This document shows positions 1-6,613 of a stretch of DNA of 22,883 bases, piece after piece. The notes beneath the pieces are model-generated. The model was not told the origin of the DNA. It saw only the letters and a list, made by a program, of their open reading frames with translations, and did no database searches. The stretch spans positions 1 through 22,883 of the forward strand of contig CAVDMD010000021.1 of NCBI GenBank assembly GCA_963609975.1, in the 5' to 3' direction. This DNA is from UMGS973 sp963609975. GTDB lineage: Bacteria > Bacillota > Clostridia > Peptostreptococcales > Anaerovoracaceae. The stretch's first letter is position 1. Every line of letters starts with the position of its first letter. Position numbers and translations under genes: made by a program.

Positions 1-128
1 TTTTGCTTATATAAAGTATATCACTGCACATATCGGATTTCAACAGAATAATATCCTTGTTCCTACAGTTTCCCTGCCTCCTGCAGCATGAATATGTGAC
101 GCAGCATAGCACCTTTGCCTGCTCCATG

Positions 129-1403
129 CTAATCTCTAAGGCACGTGACAGGAACAACAAAAATACCATCGACCCTCTGATAAGCCGCGCTTCCAAGTCC
201 TACGATGACACCCATAACCTTTGGCGGCACAATCGAGTTGTTTTCAAGTTTCTTTTTGATTTTTAGCAGATTTTCTGCAGCTTCATCGATTTTGCCCGAA
301 TCAAGCTTTATATCAAAGGCACACCATTCACCGTTTTTTAATTCTATCACCGCATCAATCTCATTACCGTCATAATCTCTGTAGTGATAAAGCTTTGCAT
401 CAAAGCTTTCCGAATAAGTTCTGAGATCTCTTTCACACAACGCCTCAAACATTAAGCTGAAGGTATTCAAATCATTAATCAGCTTTTCAGGAGTCAGATC
501 AAGAATAGCGCAGGCCAGAGAAGGATCTGCCAGATGTCTTTTTTCCTGCTGTTTTACCCTGAGCGCTGACCTTGTTTTAGGCGCATAAGCCTGCTGGTTT
601 TCAATCATAAACATTCTTTTCAGGCCATCAAGATAATTGTTTATGGTTTCTCTGCTTATTCCTGTTTCTTCAAATCCCTTAATATCTTTTTCTAAAGTTG
701 CAACTCCCGCAAGGCTGCTTTCGTTTCTTGCAAGGGATCTCAGAAGCTTTTCAACTTTGTCGGGATTGAATTTCAATTCTTCATTTTTGTAAATATCTTC
801 TTCAAGAAATGCTTTTATATATTCTCTTGGAACAAGGTATGCAAATTCGGCATCATATCCTATAGCTCTTGGCCATCCGCCTCTTACTGTTATTTCAGCC
901 AGCTTTTTAATTGAAATATCCTGTGACATTACAGGCTTTATATTGCCGCTGCAAAGCTTCTCCAAAGACACATCGCCTGTCGAATCTCCGGATTCAAAAA
1001 GTGACATAGGACGCATATGAAGCTTCGCTATTCTTCCTATTCCGCTGTGCAGCACTCCTTTGTTCTGAGGAGTGGATGAACCTGTAAGTATAAAGACGCC
1101 ATTAGCAGAAGCCTGATCTACTCTGTATCCGACTGCATCCCATATTGACGGAGCCTCCTGCCATTCATCTATAAGCCTTGGAGTTTCTCCGTCCAGCACA
1201 TACTCTGCTGCAATTTCTGCAAGCCGCCTGTTCTGAAAATTATTCTCCGGATTTCCGACAAAATACCAGCTGTTGCTATGGTATTCAGAAGTCCATGTCT
1301 TGCCGCACCATTTAGGACCTTCTACGCATATCGCACCAAATATTCTCAAATATTTTTCAATAGTTTTGTCTATTATTCTCGGCAAATATTCTTCTCTTTT
1401 CAT
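129..1403 (-). CDS. AAA+ ATPase with C-terminal DUF4143 domain
   Basis: This is a 424-residue predicted ATP-binding protein of the AAA_14/DUF4143 family, which is common in multiple copies in host-associated Clostridia and Bacteroidia and has no settled function. The P-loop is visible as GPKWCGKT (residues 29-36), the Walker B motif as LIDE (77-80) and a sensor-like ILTGSS at 105-110. RGGWP (174-178) is a family signature. The C-terminal part carries a nuclease-like pattern, IDAVIE (349-354) followed by FDIK (363-366), resembling the PD-(D/E)xK fold usually found in DUF4143; catalysis is not shown. I chose the ATG at 1403 because GAGGGAGA lies 5 nt upstream; a further in-frame ATG at 1430 has no such site. 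The gene stands alone, divergent from the metal-efflux locus, and its promoter contains three 23-bp iterons, suggesting autoregulation (inference). Confidence 0.88.
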   Translation of the reverse strand: MKREEYLPRIIDKTIEKYLRIFGAICVEGPKWCGKTWTSEYHSNSWYFVGNPENNFQNRRLAEIAAEYVLDGETPRLIDEWQEAPSIWDAVGYRVDQASANGVFILTGSSTPQNKGVLHSGIGRIAKLHMRPMSLFESGDSTGDVSLEKLCSGNIKPVMSQDISIKKLAEITVRGGWPRAIGYDAEFAYLVPREYIKAFLEEDIYKNEELKFNPDKVEKLLRSLARNESSLAGVATLEKDIKGFEETGISRETINNYLDGLKRMFMIENQQAYAPKTRSALRVKQQEKRHLADPSLACAILDLTPEKLINDLNTFSLMFEALCERDLRTYSESFDAKLYHYRDYDGNEIDAVIELKNGEWCAFDIKLDSGKIDEAAENLLKIKKKLENNSIVPPKVMGVIVGLGSAAYQRVDGIFVVPVTCLRD

Positions 1404-1454
1404 GGCATCTCCCTCATGTTTATATATCATTATTCTTAGTATTCTTTGTTTTTC

Positions 1455-1483
1455 AGCATACTACGCTTTGCAGTTTTTGTCAA
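1455..1483 (-). promoter_or_regulatory. Predicted sigma-A promoter of the DUF4143 ATPase
   Basis: On the minus strand TTGACA (1483-1478) is followed after exactly 17 bp by TATGCT (1460-1455), a perfect -35 and a 4/6 match -10. Transcription would begin about 45 nt upstream of the ATG at 1403. The first CTTTGCAG iteron (1466-1479) occupies the spacer, so a protein bound there would compete with RNA polymerase. Confidence 0.6.
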
Positions 1484-1525
1484 TTATACTTTGCAGTTTT
1501 TTTGAGTTTCACTTTGCAGTTTTTG
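1466..1525. repeat. Three direct repeats, 23-bp period (CTTTGCAGTTTTTG)
   Basis: The core CTTTGCAGTTTTT begins at 1466, 1489 and 1512, so the period is exactly 23 bp twice. The copies are identical except that the second has two extra T, compensated in the spacer so that phase is kept. The copies lie between the divergent promoters of the ATPase gene (minus) and the CsoR-family gene (plus). The first overlaps the ATPase promoter and the last ends 7 bp before the -35 of the plus-strand gene. They look like operator iterons; the binding protein is unknown. Confidence 0.8.
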
Positions 1526-1532
1526 AAACAGC

Positions 1533-1561
1533 TTGACAGCCTGCTGCCCTATGATTATAAT
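1533..1561 (+). promoter_or_regulatory. Promoter of the CsoR-family gene
   Basis: TTGACA (1533-1538), a 17-bp spacer and TATAAT (1556-1561) form a perfect sigma-A type promoter. The operator-like palindrome at 1568-1583 covers the expected start of transcription. Confidence 0.85.
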
Positions 1562-1567
1562 ATACAC

Positions 1568-1583
1568 ATACCCCTAACGGTAT
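1568..1583. promoter_or_regulatory. CsoR-type operator (ATACCCCTAACGGTAT)
   Basis: This is an imperfect palindrome with a central C-tract, matching the style of known CsoR operators (TACCC...GGGTA). It lies between the -10 and the ribosome binding site (GGAGGTG, 1584-1590) of the repressor gene, so the regulator probably controls itself. Near-identical ATACCCCTAT elements occur in front of the P-type ATPase. Confidence 0.7.
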
Positions 1584-1595
1584 GGAGGTGACAAT

Positions 1596-1871
1596 ATGAA
1601 ACAATGCATGGATTCTGCAAACCTGCACAGCAGACTGGCAAAGATATCAGGACAGGTACAGGCTATAGACCGGATGATAGATCAGGATGTGCCCTGCGAG
1701 GATATACTCTCACAGATAAACGCTGCCAAATCCGCACTGCACAAGGCAGGTCAGGTTATACTCGAAGGTCATATAAAGCATTGCGTGCGTGATGGAATAG
1801 AGCATGGCGATGCTGACAAAACAATAGAGAATTTCACCAAAGCGGTCGAACGCTTTGCAAATATGAAATGA
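1596..1871 (+). CDS. csoR: CsoR/FrmR-family metal-sensing repressor
   Basis: This 91-residue all-helical repressor belongs to the CsoR/RcnR (DUF156) family, which binds DNA when metal-free and leaves it on binding metal. The ligand set is visible as Cys34, His59 and Cys63; the 25- and 4-residue spacing equals that of Cys36-His61-Cys65 in the Cu(I) sensor of Mycobacterium tuberculosis. The residue before the first Cys is Pro rather than the Tyr found in typical Cu(I) sensors, so copper, another thiophilic metal or even a persulfide signal remain possible. The start is fixed by GGAGGTG 5 nt upstream. It is followed by a terminator and then by the P1B-type ATPase, whose promoter carries the same operator sequence, so it is very probably the regulator of that pump. 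Confidence 0.9.
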   Translation: MKQCMDSANLHSRLAKISGQVQAIDRMIDQDVPCEDILSQINAAKSALHKAGQVILEGHIKHCVRDGIEHGDADKTIENFTKAVERFANMK

Positions 1872-1877
1872 TTTTTG

Positions 1878-1907
1878 AAGCAGCCTTTACGGCTGTTTTA
1901 TTTTTTG
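1878..1907 (+). terminator. Rho-independent terminator after the CsoR-family gene
   Basis: The stem is 1878-1885 paired with 1891-1898 (CAGCC/GGCTG core, one G-T pair), with loop TTTAC and a following T-rich run. It starts 6 nt after the stop codon, so the regulator and the ATPase are separate or only partly coupled transcription units. Confidence 0.75.
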
Positions 1908-1911
1908 CCCG

Positions 1912-1940
1912 TTGACAACCTATACCCCTATAAGTATAAT
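1912..1940 (+). promoter_or_regulatory. Promoter of the P1B-type ATPase operon
   Basis: TTGACA (1912-1917), a 17-bp spacer and TATAAT (1935-1940) form a perfect consensus promoter. Its spacer contains one operator element and the start region contains a second. Confidence 0.85.
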
Positions 1941-1961
1941 ATACACATACCCCTATAGGTA
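1921..1961. promoter_or_regulatory. Two CsoR-type operators flanking the -10
   Basis: TATACCCCTATAAGTATA (1921-1938) lies in the promoter spacer and ATACCCCTATAGGTA (1947-1961) lies just downstream of the -10. They share CCCCTAT and sit 25 bp apart (1925 to 1950). Repressor occupancy of either would block RNA polymerase. Confidence 0.7.
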
Positions 1962-1980
1962 GAAAGGAGATATATGTATT

Positions 1981-3864
1981 ATGCAAAACGCTGTAAAAAA
2001 AGCAGAGAGCCTGCTTGAGCTTGGCGGTACAAAAAAAGACATAGCACTGCTTGCCATATCAGGTATTGCACTTCTCATAAGTATTTTTGACCTTGTTCCC
2101 CTGCCCTTTGACGCTTCATGGATAGCTGTAATACTATGTGGTGTTCCAATAGTAACAGAGGCTGTTATCGGTCTTGTAACCGAATTTGATATAAGGGCTG
2201 ACGTGCTTGTTTCAATAGCTCTTGTGGCCTCTGTGATTATCGGTGAATATTTTGCTGCAGGCGAAGTTGCTTTTATTATGCAGCTTGGGGCTCTGCTTGA
2301 GGATATGACCGTAGCAAAGGCCAGAGCAGGCATCGAAAAACTGGTTCAGCTGACTCCTCAGACAGCAAGAGTCGTAAACGGAGATTCCGAAACGGTAATC
2401 CCCGCCATGCAGGTTAAAGCCGGAGATATACTGCGGGTATTTCCCGGAGAGACTGTACCCGTTGACGGTGTCGTGATTTCAGGAAACACCTCTGTAAACC
2501 AGGCTGTTATGACAGGTGAATCGCTGCCTGTAGACAAATCGGCAGGTGACAGTGTTTCAAGCGGTACCGTAAACCAGTTCGGCACATTTGAAATGAAAGC
2601 CGAAAAGGTCGGCGAGGACAGCTCTATCCAGAGAATGATCAGGCTCGTACAGTCTGCTGATGCAGGCAAGGCAAAAATAGTTGGAATAGCAGACAGATGG
2701 GCAACATGGATTGTTGTCATCGCTCTTTCTGCCGCACTCATAACATGGATTGTTTCGGGTGAAATTATCCGCGCCGTTACAATTCTTGTTGTATTCTGCC
2801 CCTGCGCACTGGTACTTGCAACTCCTACAGCAATTATGGCCGCCATCGGCAATGCAACAAAACACGGCTTCCTTGTCCGTGAGGGCGATGCCCTCGAACG
2901 CCTTGCTGCCGTAAAGGTTATCGCTTTTGACAAAACAGGTACTCTTACATATGGAACGCCTCAGGTTGCAGCAGTAAAAAGCACAGACAGAGATTACACA
3001 GATGAAACTGTATACGCATATGCCGCCTCGGTTGAGAAATTCTCGGAACACCCCCTTGGCAAAGCGGTTGTACGCTGCTTCAGAGAAAATATATCAGAAA
3101 ACATACCTGAATCCGGCGATTTTACTATGATACCCGGCAGAGGCGTATCGGCGCTTATTGAAAACAAAAGAATATATGCGGGAAATTCTAAAATGATGTC
3201 TGAAAACAGCATTGAAATACCCGATGAAGCAGTCAGAGAAACAGCCCTGCAGCTTGACAGAGGCTGCACAGTCATTTACATTGCGGTTTCAGACAGGCTG
3301 GCAGGATATATCGCGCTTTCAGATACGGTGCGCGAAGAAAGCAGCAGTATGATTTCGGAAATCAGAAAACTTGGAATCATGCCTGTCCTGCTTACAGGAG
3401 ACAACGAAAAGGCTGCCTCCGCAATAGCTTCTCAGCTTGAGATTGCAGAGGTTAAAGCAAACTGCCTGCCCGAAAACAAGCTTGAATACATATCGGATTA
3501 TCAGGAGCATAATCAGCCTGTATGCATGATAGGCGACGGCATCAATGATGCTCCCGCGCTGAAAAAATCAGATGTGGGTATTGCCATGGGCGGCGTAGGA
3601 AGTGATATTGCTGTAGATGCCGCAGACATCGCTCTTGTGGACGATGAAGTAAAAGAGCTGCCTCATCTGCTGGCGCTTTCAAAGCGTATGATGACAGCAA
3701 TCAAATTCAACCTGAGCTTTTCGATGGGACTTAATTTCATTGCAATAATACTCGCTATTACAGGGATTCTAAACCCTGTTGTCGGAGCGCTTGTTCATAA
3801 CGCAGGCTCTGTACTTGTTATAGCAAATTCGGCATTCTTATTAAAATGGAGGAAAAGAAAATGA
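1981..3864 (+). CDS. P1B-type heavy-metal translocating ATPase
   Basis: This 627-residue membrane pump exports a transition metal at the cost of ATP. Visible landmarks are TGES of the actuator domain (178-181), CPC in the metal-conducting helix (273-275), the phosphorylated Asp317 in DKTGTLT, HP (357-358) of the nucleotide domain and GDGIND from 518. There is no N-terminal heavy-metal-binding (HMA) domain or His-rich tail. The last helix carries HNAGS (606-610), not the MxxSS of Cu(I) pumps, the DxG of Zn/Cd pumps or the HEG of P1B-4, so the substrate cannot be read off the sequence. The ATG at 1981 follows AGGAG by 11 nt; the ATG at 1974 is out of frame. It is controlled by the adjacent CsoR-type operators and coupled by an ATGA overlap to a small membrane protein. 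Confidence 0.93.
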   Translation: MQNAVKKAESLLELGGTKKDIALLAISGIALLISIFDLVPLPFDASWIAVILCGVPIVTEAVIGLVTEFDIRADVLVSIALVASVIIGEYFAAGEVAFIMQLGALLEDMTVAKARAGIEKLVQLTPQTARVVNGDSETVIPAMQVKAGDILRVFPGETVPVDGVVISGNTSVNQAVMTGESLPVDKSAGDSVSSGTVNQFGTFEMKAEKVGEDSSIQRMIRLVQSADAGKAKIVGIADRWATWIVVIALSAALITWIVSGEIIRAVTILVVFCPCALVLATPTAIMAAIGNATKHGFLVREGDALERLAAVKVIAFDKTGTLTYGTPQVAAVKSTDRDYTDETVYAYAASVEKFSEHPLGKAVVRCFRENISENIPESGDFTMIPGRGVSALIENKRIYAGNSKMMSENSIEIPDEAVRETALQLDRGCTVIYIAVSDRLAGYIALSDTVREESSSMISEIRKLGIMPVLLTGDNEKAASAIASQLEIAEVKANCLPENKLEYISDYQEHNQPVCMIGDGINDAPALKKSDVGIAMGGVGSDIAVDAADIALVDDEVKELPHLLALSKRMMTAIKFNLSFSMGLNFIAIILAITGILNPVVGALVHNAGSVLVIANSAFLLKWRKRK

Positions 3865-4037
3865 TTTTTAATATTATAGGCTTTGTTATAGGCATACTGA
3901 TACTGATTGCAGGTATCTACTATTTTGTAAAAGAAAAAAATGATAAAGAATCAAGAAAAATATACGGTATCACAACTCTCGCAGGCGCAGCCGTAACTGT
4001 GTTTGTAATTGTCAGGTTTCTGCTGGAAACACTGTAA
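3861..4037 (+). CDS. Small two-helix membrane protein coupled to the metal ATPase
   Basis: This 58-residue protein has two hydrophobic segments (about residues 1-20 and 36-57) separated by a charged stretch, KEKNDKESRK. The ATG at 3861 overlaps the ATPase stop codon (ATGA) and is preceded by GGAGG 8 nt upstream, inside the ATPase gene, so translation is probably coupled. An in-frame ATG at 3846 is less likely because it would put that ribosome site inside the gene. I do not recognise a named family. Position and co-regulation suggest an accessory or stabilising subunit of the pump (inference). Confidence 0.75.
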   Translation: MIFNIIGFVIGILILIAGIYYFVKEKNDKESRKIYGITTLAGAAVTVFVIVRFLLETL

Positions 4038-4384
4038 ACAGGAGCCGATACGCAGATAATATTTCAATCGAATCATATATATTATCTGATATCTTTGAGG
4101 AATCCGCTTCTGAATAAGAAATACAGTATTTGCATTTTTCCGCAATTTTATATTTTGCAGCATAGACTTTAAGTCGCCTGCAGGAAGTACGGACTGTATA
4201 TATTCAGGTATTGCGCATATTGAATTCTTTGAATAAGCACAGTCAGCCCTGCAAATAGAAGCTGCCGGTGCATACAGGCACGCAAAACAGCCGGTTTATT
4301 ATCCGTAAACCGGTTATTCGTCTGTTTGCCTGACCGCCGGTTATAATTGTTCGGCTTTTGCGGTCTTAATATTCAGAAGCTCCT
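4038..4384. other. Intergenic region, no gene seen, two hairpins
   Basis: No convincing reading frame was found in the 347 bases between the convergent small membrane protein and HTH genes. A 10-bp perfect inverted repeat, CAGATAATAT (4053-4062) / ATATTATCTG (4079-4088), lies 16 nt after the stop of the small membrane protein. An 8-bp one, CCGGTTTA (4291-4298) / TAAACCGG (4306-4313), lies nearer the HTH gene. Neither has a clean T-tract on the expected side, so both are weak terminator candidates. Confidence 0.5.
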
Positions 4385-4669
4385 CTATTCTTTTTTCTTA
4401 AATACAGCGCCTTCATGCACCGGCACGTTGTACATATTTCTCCATCTTGCGGCTGCACGCTCTATTCGTTTGTAACCCAAAAGCTTCGATGTAAACCCTG
4501 CTTCTTCGAATATTTCAATCGGCGGCTTGCCTGCAATATATTCGTTTATAAAATGCTCTTTGAAGCTTTCTTTCCATACAATACGGCTGTCATTACTGGT
4601 TATTTTCTCAATCCACTGGTTTTCTCTCAGAATTTCTAAATCTTCCGGGGTTAATTTGCCCTTTCCCAT
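4385..4669 (-). CDS. Orphan HTH protein resembling IS3/IS150-type OrfA
   Basis: This 94-residue basic protein has the pattern of Clostridial helix-turn-helix proteins that normally precede an IS3-family transposase. It has an N-terminal LTPEDLEILRENQWI region (6-20), a central helical segment KESFKEHFINEYIAGKPP (33-50), then EIFEEAGF (52-59) and the signature LLGYKRIERAAARW (63-76). No transposase follows it downstream. I chose the ATG at 4669, which has GTGAG upstream; the GTG at 4681 lacks a spaced ribosome site. The gene ends in an A-rich stretch (AAG AAA AAA GAA TAG) and a -1 shift there would add about 15 plausible residues. It could be a domesticated regulator or the remnant of a decayed element. 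The large inverted repeat at 4717-4764 lies about 50 bp upstream. Confidence 0.7.
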   Translation of the reverse strand: MGKGKLTPEDLEILRENQWIEKITSNDSRIVWKESFKEHFINEYIAGKPPIEIFEEAGFTSKLLGYKRIERAAARWRNMYNVPVHEGAVFKKKE

Positions 4670-4716
4670 GGTTTTTCTCACTTTCTCGTTTGTATTATGA
4701 TTTTTTCTGCACTTCC

Positions 4717-4764
4717 GTATATTTAGATACAGCAGTCGTCCGATCTGCCTGTATCTAAATATAC
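4717..4764. repeat. 16-bp perfect inverted repeat upstream of the HTH gene
   Basis: GTATATTTAGATACAG (4717-4732) is the exact reverse complement of 4749-4764, with a 16-nt centre; an inner CAG/CTG pair (4733-4735 with 4745-4747) could lengthen the hairpin. It lies between the rsmE stop codon and the HTH gene start. Neither strand has a T-tract after it, so a simple terminator is unlikely. An operator for the HTH protein or a trace of a mobile element is possible. Confidence 0.85.
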
Positions 4765-4780
4765 TCTACCACAATTCAGG

Positions 4781-5512
4781 CTACAGTTCAAGCTCATACA
4801 TTGTCATTGCCAGCGCTGCAATCCCTGCGGTTTCTGTTCTGAGTATGGTTTTGCCCAGACTGACACATTCATATTTTTTAAGTTCCTTCGCCTCACTGTC
4901 TGAAAATCCGCCCTCAGGACCTATTACAATTGCAACGGTTTCGGGCTTATTTTTGAGATTTCTGAGCGAATCTTTGATTGTATTGCCTGTTTCGTTTTCG
5001 TATGGAAACAGCACTAAATCAAAGCCTTCCAGCATATTCATCATCTCACAGTCATCAATCGCATCTGCAACCGCTGGAACAATCCCTCTCCTGCACTGTT
5101 TGCAGGCTTCATCGGATATTTTTTGCCAGCGCTCTGTTTTTTTACTGACTTTACCATTGTCATTAACTACGGTTCTCTCCATAAACACCGGCACAATACT
5201 GTCTACTCCAAGCTCAACGCATTTCTGAACAATCATATCCATCTTGCCTGCCTTGGGTATGCCCTGAAACAGAGTTACTCTTGTCTCAGGCTCTCTTGCA
5301 AAGCTCTGCTTGTCTGTAATTCTGAGAGTCGCCTCCGTGGCCGTTATTTCCTCTATAACGCCCTCGTACTCCCATTTCTGCCCGTCTGAAATTTCAACGG
5401 TATCACCGGCCTTTAATCTAAGCACCTTTTTGATGTGGTGCAGGTCATCTTTATCTGTGATATATATGTATCTGTCCGAAATGTTTTCGGGCTCTGTAAA
5501 AAATCTGCTCAT
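4781..5512 (-). CDS. rsmE: 16S rRNA m3U1498 methyltransferase RsmE
   Basis: This 243-residue SPOUT-class methyltransferase methylates N3 of U1498 in 16S rRNA of the small ribosomal subunit, using S-adenosylmethionine. The N-terminal PUA-like part (about 1-70) begins MSRFF and contains HHIKKVLRLKAGD. The catalytic part has GIPKAGKMD (84-92), KCVELGV (97-103), the knot motif IGPEGGF (197-203) and LRTETA (224-229), all diagnostic for the family. Length is normal. The start codon shares one base with the stop of prmA (TAATG), so the two are co-transcribed; prmA-rsmE is a conserved pairing in Bacillota, where it often sits near dnaJ, which is not present here. Confidence 0.96.
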   Translation of the reverse strand: MSRFFTEPENISDRYIYITDKDDLHHIKKVLRLKAGDTVEISDGQKWEYEGVIEEITATEATLRITDKQSFAREPETRVTLFQGIPKAGKMDMIVQKCVELGVDSIVPVFMERTVVNDNGKVSKKTERWQKISDEACKQCRRGIVPAVADAIDDCEMMNMLEGFDLVLFPYENETGNTIKDSLRNLKNKPETVAIVIGPEGGFSDSEAKELKKYECVSLGKTILRTETAGIAALAMTMYELEL

Positions 5513-6480
5513 TATTTTTTAAGTCCGGCTGCAATAGTGCGCCATTCTCCTTTTTTCAGAATCTCTATAACCTCGAATCCGCATCTTTTAAGAGTTTCGC
5601 AGACCTCCTGCTCCTTGAAATCTATTATACCTGAGGATATATATATGCCTCCGTCCTCAAGATGCTTTGCCACATCCTCTGTAAGCATCATCACAAGATC
5701 TGCCATAAGATTTGCGACGACAATATCGGCTCTGCAGGATACGCCTCCGGTAAGATCTCCGTTTCTGATATCCACAAATTCTGATACTCTGTTAAGCTCT
5801 GTGTTTTGTTTTGTCACCTCGACTGCAACAGGATCTATATCTATTGCAAGTATGTCCCTGCTTCCAAGAAGTGCGGCGGCTATCGAGAGTATGCCTGAGC
5901 CGCAGCCCACATCAAGCACCTTGTCTCCCGGCTTCATGTATTTTTCCATAAGCTGTATGCAGCCTGATGTTGTCTCGTGGGTGCCGGTACCAAAAGCCAT
6001 ACCGGGGTCTATCTCTATTACGAGCTCCTTCTCACCTGCCTCGTAGTCCTCCCACGTAGGCTTAATCACTATTCTGTCTGTAATTTTAGCAGGCTTGAAG
6101 TATTCCTTTCATTTATCTACCCAGTCCTCATCGTCAACGATATTATCCTCGACATACAGTCTGCCGAGTTTGACATCCCAGCCGAAAAGACCTTCCATTT
6201 CCTTGCTCTTGAGCATCATCATCCTGAGTTTGAGCTGCTGTAGCGCTTCTCTGCCCTCATCTGTATCATCAAAATATACGATAACCTTGTGCTCTGTGTT
6301 TACAGGAAAAGCCTTCTCGTCAACATAGTCCCACTCATAGCCTTCTTTTTTGTCCATAATGTTTCTGATCTCATCAGGATCCTCAACTGTGGCTCCCTCA
6401 ATTCCCATTTTGAGAAGCTCTGCCGTAACCTCCTCGACACCTCTGCTGTTTGTAAATATCTTTGCTTCAATATATTTCAT
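5512..6480 (-). pseudogene. prmA: Ribosomal protein L11 methyltransferase PrmA, interrupted by in-frame TGA
   Basis: PrmA trimethylates ribosomal protein L11. The N-terminal part (6480-6112) has the family's alpha/beta domain and ends EDWVDK. The catalytic part resumes KEYFKP and contains DPGMAFGTGTHETT, the SAM-binding DVGCGSG and NLMADL. Both parts are in the same frame, 322 positions in total, a normal PrmA length. They are separated only by TGA at 6111-6109 (codon 124), at the second Trp of the conserved EDW-x3-W-K pattern, so a TGG-to-TGA change is the simplest reading. Genes nearby (CsoR family, P1B ATPase, era, MFS) end in TGA, so general recoding is excluded. A GTG at 6069 could restart only a truncated enzyme. 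ATG 6480 has GAGGGAGA upstream. Sequencing error, real nonsense mutation or read-through cannot be distinguished here. Confidence 0.88.
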
Positions 6481-6516
6481 ATGATTTCTCCCTCGTTTTA
6501 ATTTATAGCTTGAGAT

Positions 6517-6546
6517 ATTATATACTATCGCCTGCCGCTATTTCAA
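6517..6546 (-). promoter_or_regulatory. Predicted promoter of prmA-rsmE
   Basis: On the minus strand TTGAAA (6546-6541), an 18-bp spacer and TATAAT (6522-6517) precede the prmA start by about 37 nt. Confidence 0.6.
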
Positions 6547-6566
6547 CAGCCTTGGACAATTAAGTC

Positions 6567-6613
6567 AAAAAATTTACCGGAAGCCGCATATCCTGAAGCC
6601 TCCGGACGTAAAT
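6567..6613 (-). terminator. Rho-independent terminator of the MFS transporter gene
   Basis: Immediately after the TGA stop at 6616-6614 the minus strand reads AATTTAC, a GC-rich imperfect stem around CCGGA/TCCGG, GTAAATT and then six T (6572-6567). The stem has a bulge of about 3 nt but the position and T-run are typical. Confidence 0.7.

Noticed and set aside
1..128. Terminator or gene downstream of the DUF4143 ATPase
   Set aside because: Only repeated GCAGCAT words in direct orientation are present, with no stem plus T-run and no coding frame with a start.
1273..1536. Plus-strand open frame antisense to the ATPase start and across the iterons
   Set aside because: It runs across the divergent promoters, has no ribosome site and shows no protein-family pattern.
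3951..4163. 70-codon minus-strand open frame overlapping the small membrane protein
   Set aside because: No ribosome site, antisense to a better-supported gene, and no recognisable motif.
4717..4764. Rho-independent terminator of rsmE
   Set aside because: The hairpin is strong but on the minus strand it is followed by GGAAGTGCAG and an A-run rather than a T-run.
6109..6111. Selenocysteine at the prmA TGA
   Set aside because: The position is a conserved Trp rather than Cys, and no convincing hairpin directly follows the codon.
5512..6480. Reassigned genetic code (TGA = Trp) as explanation of the prmA stop
   Set aside because: The CsoR-family gene, P1B ATPase, era and MFS genes all end at TGA in the expected place, and the other Trp positions checked use TGG.
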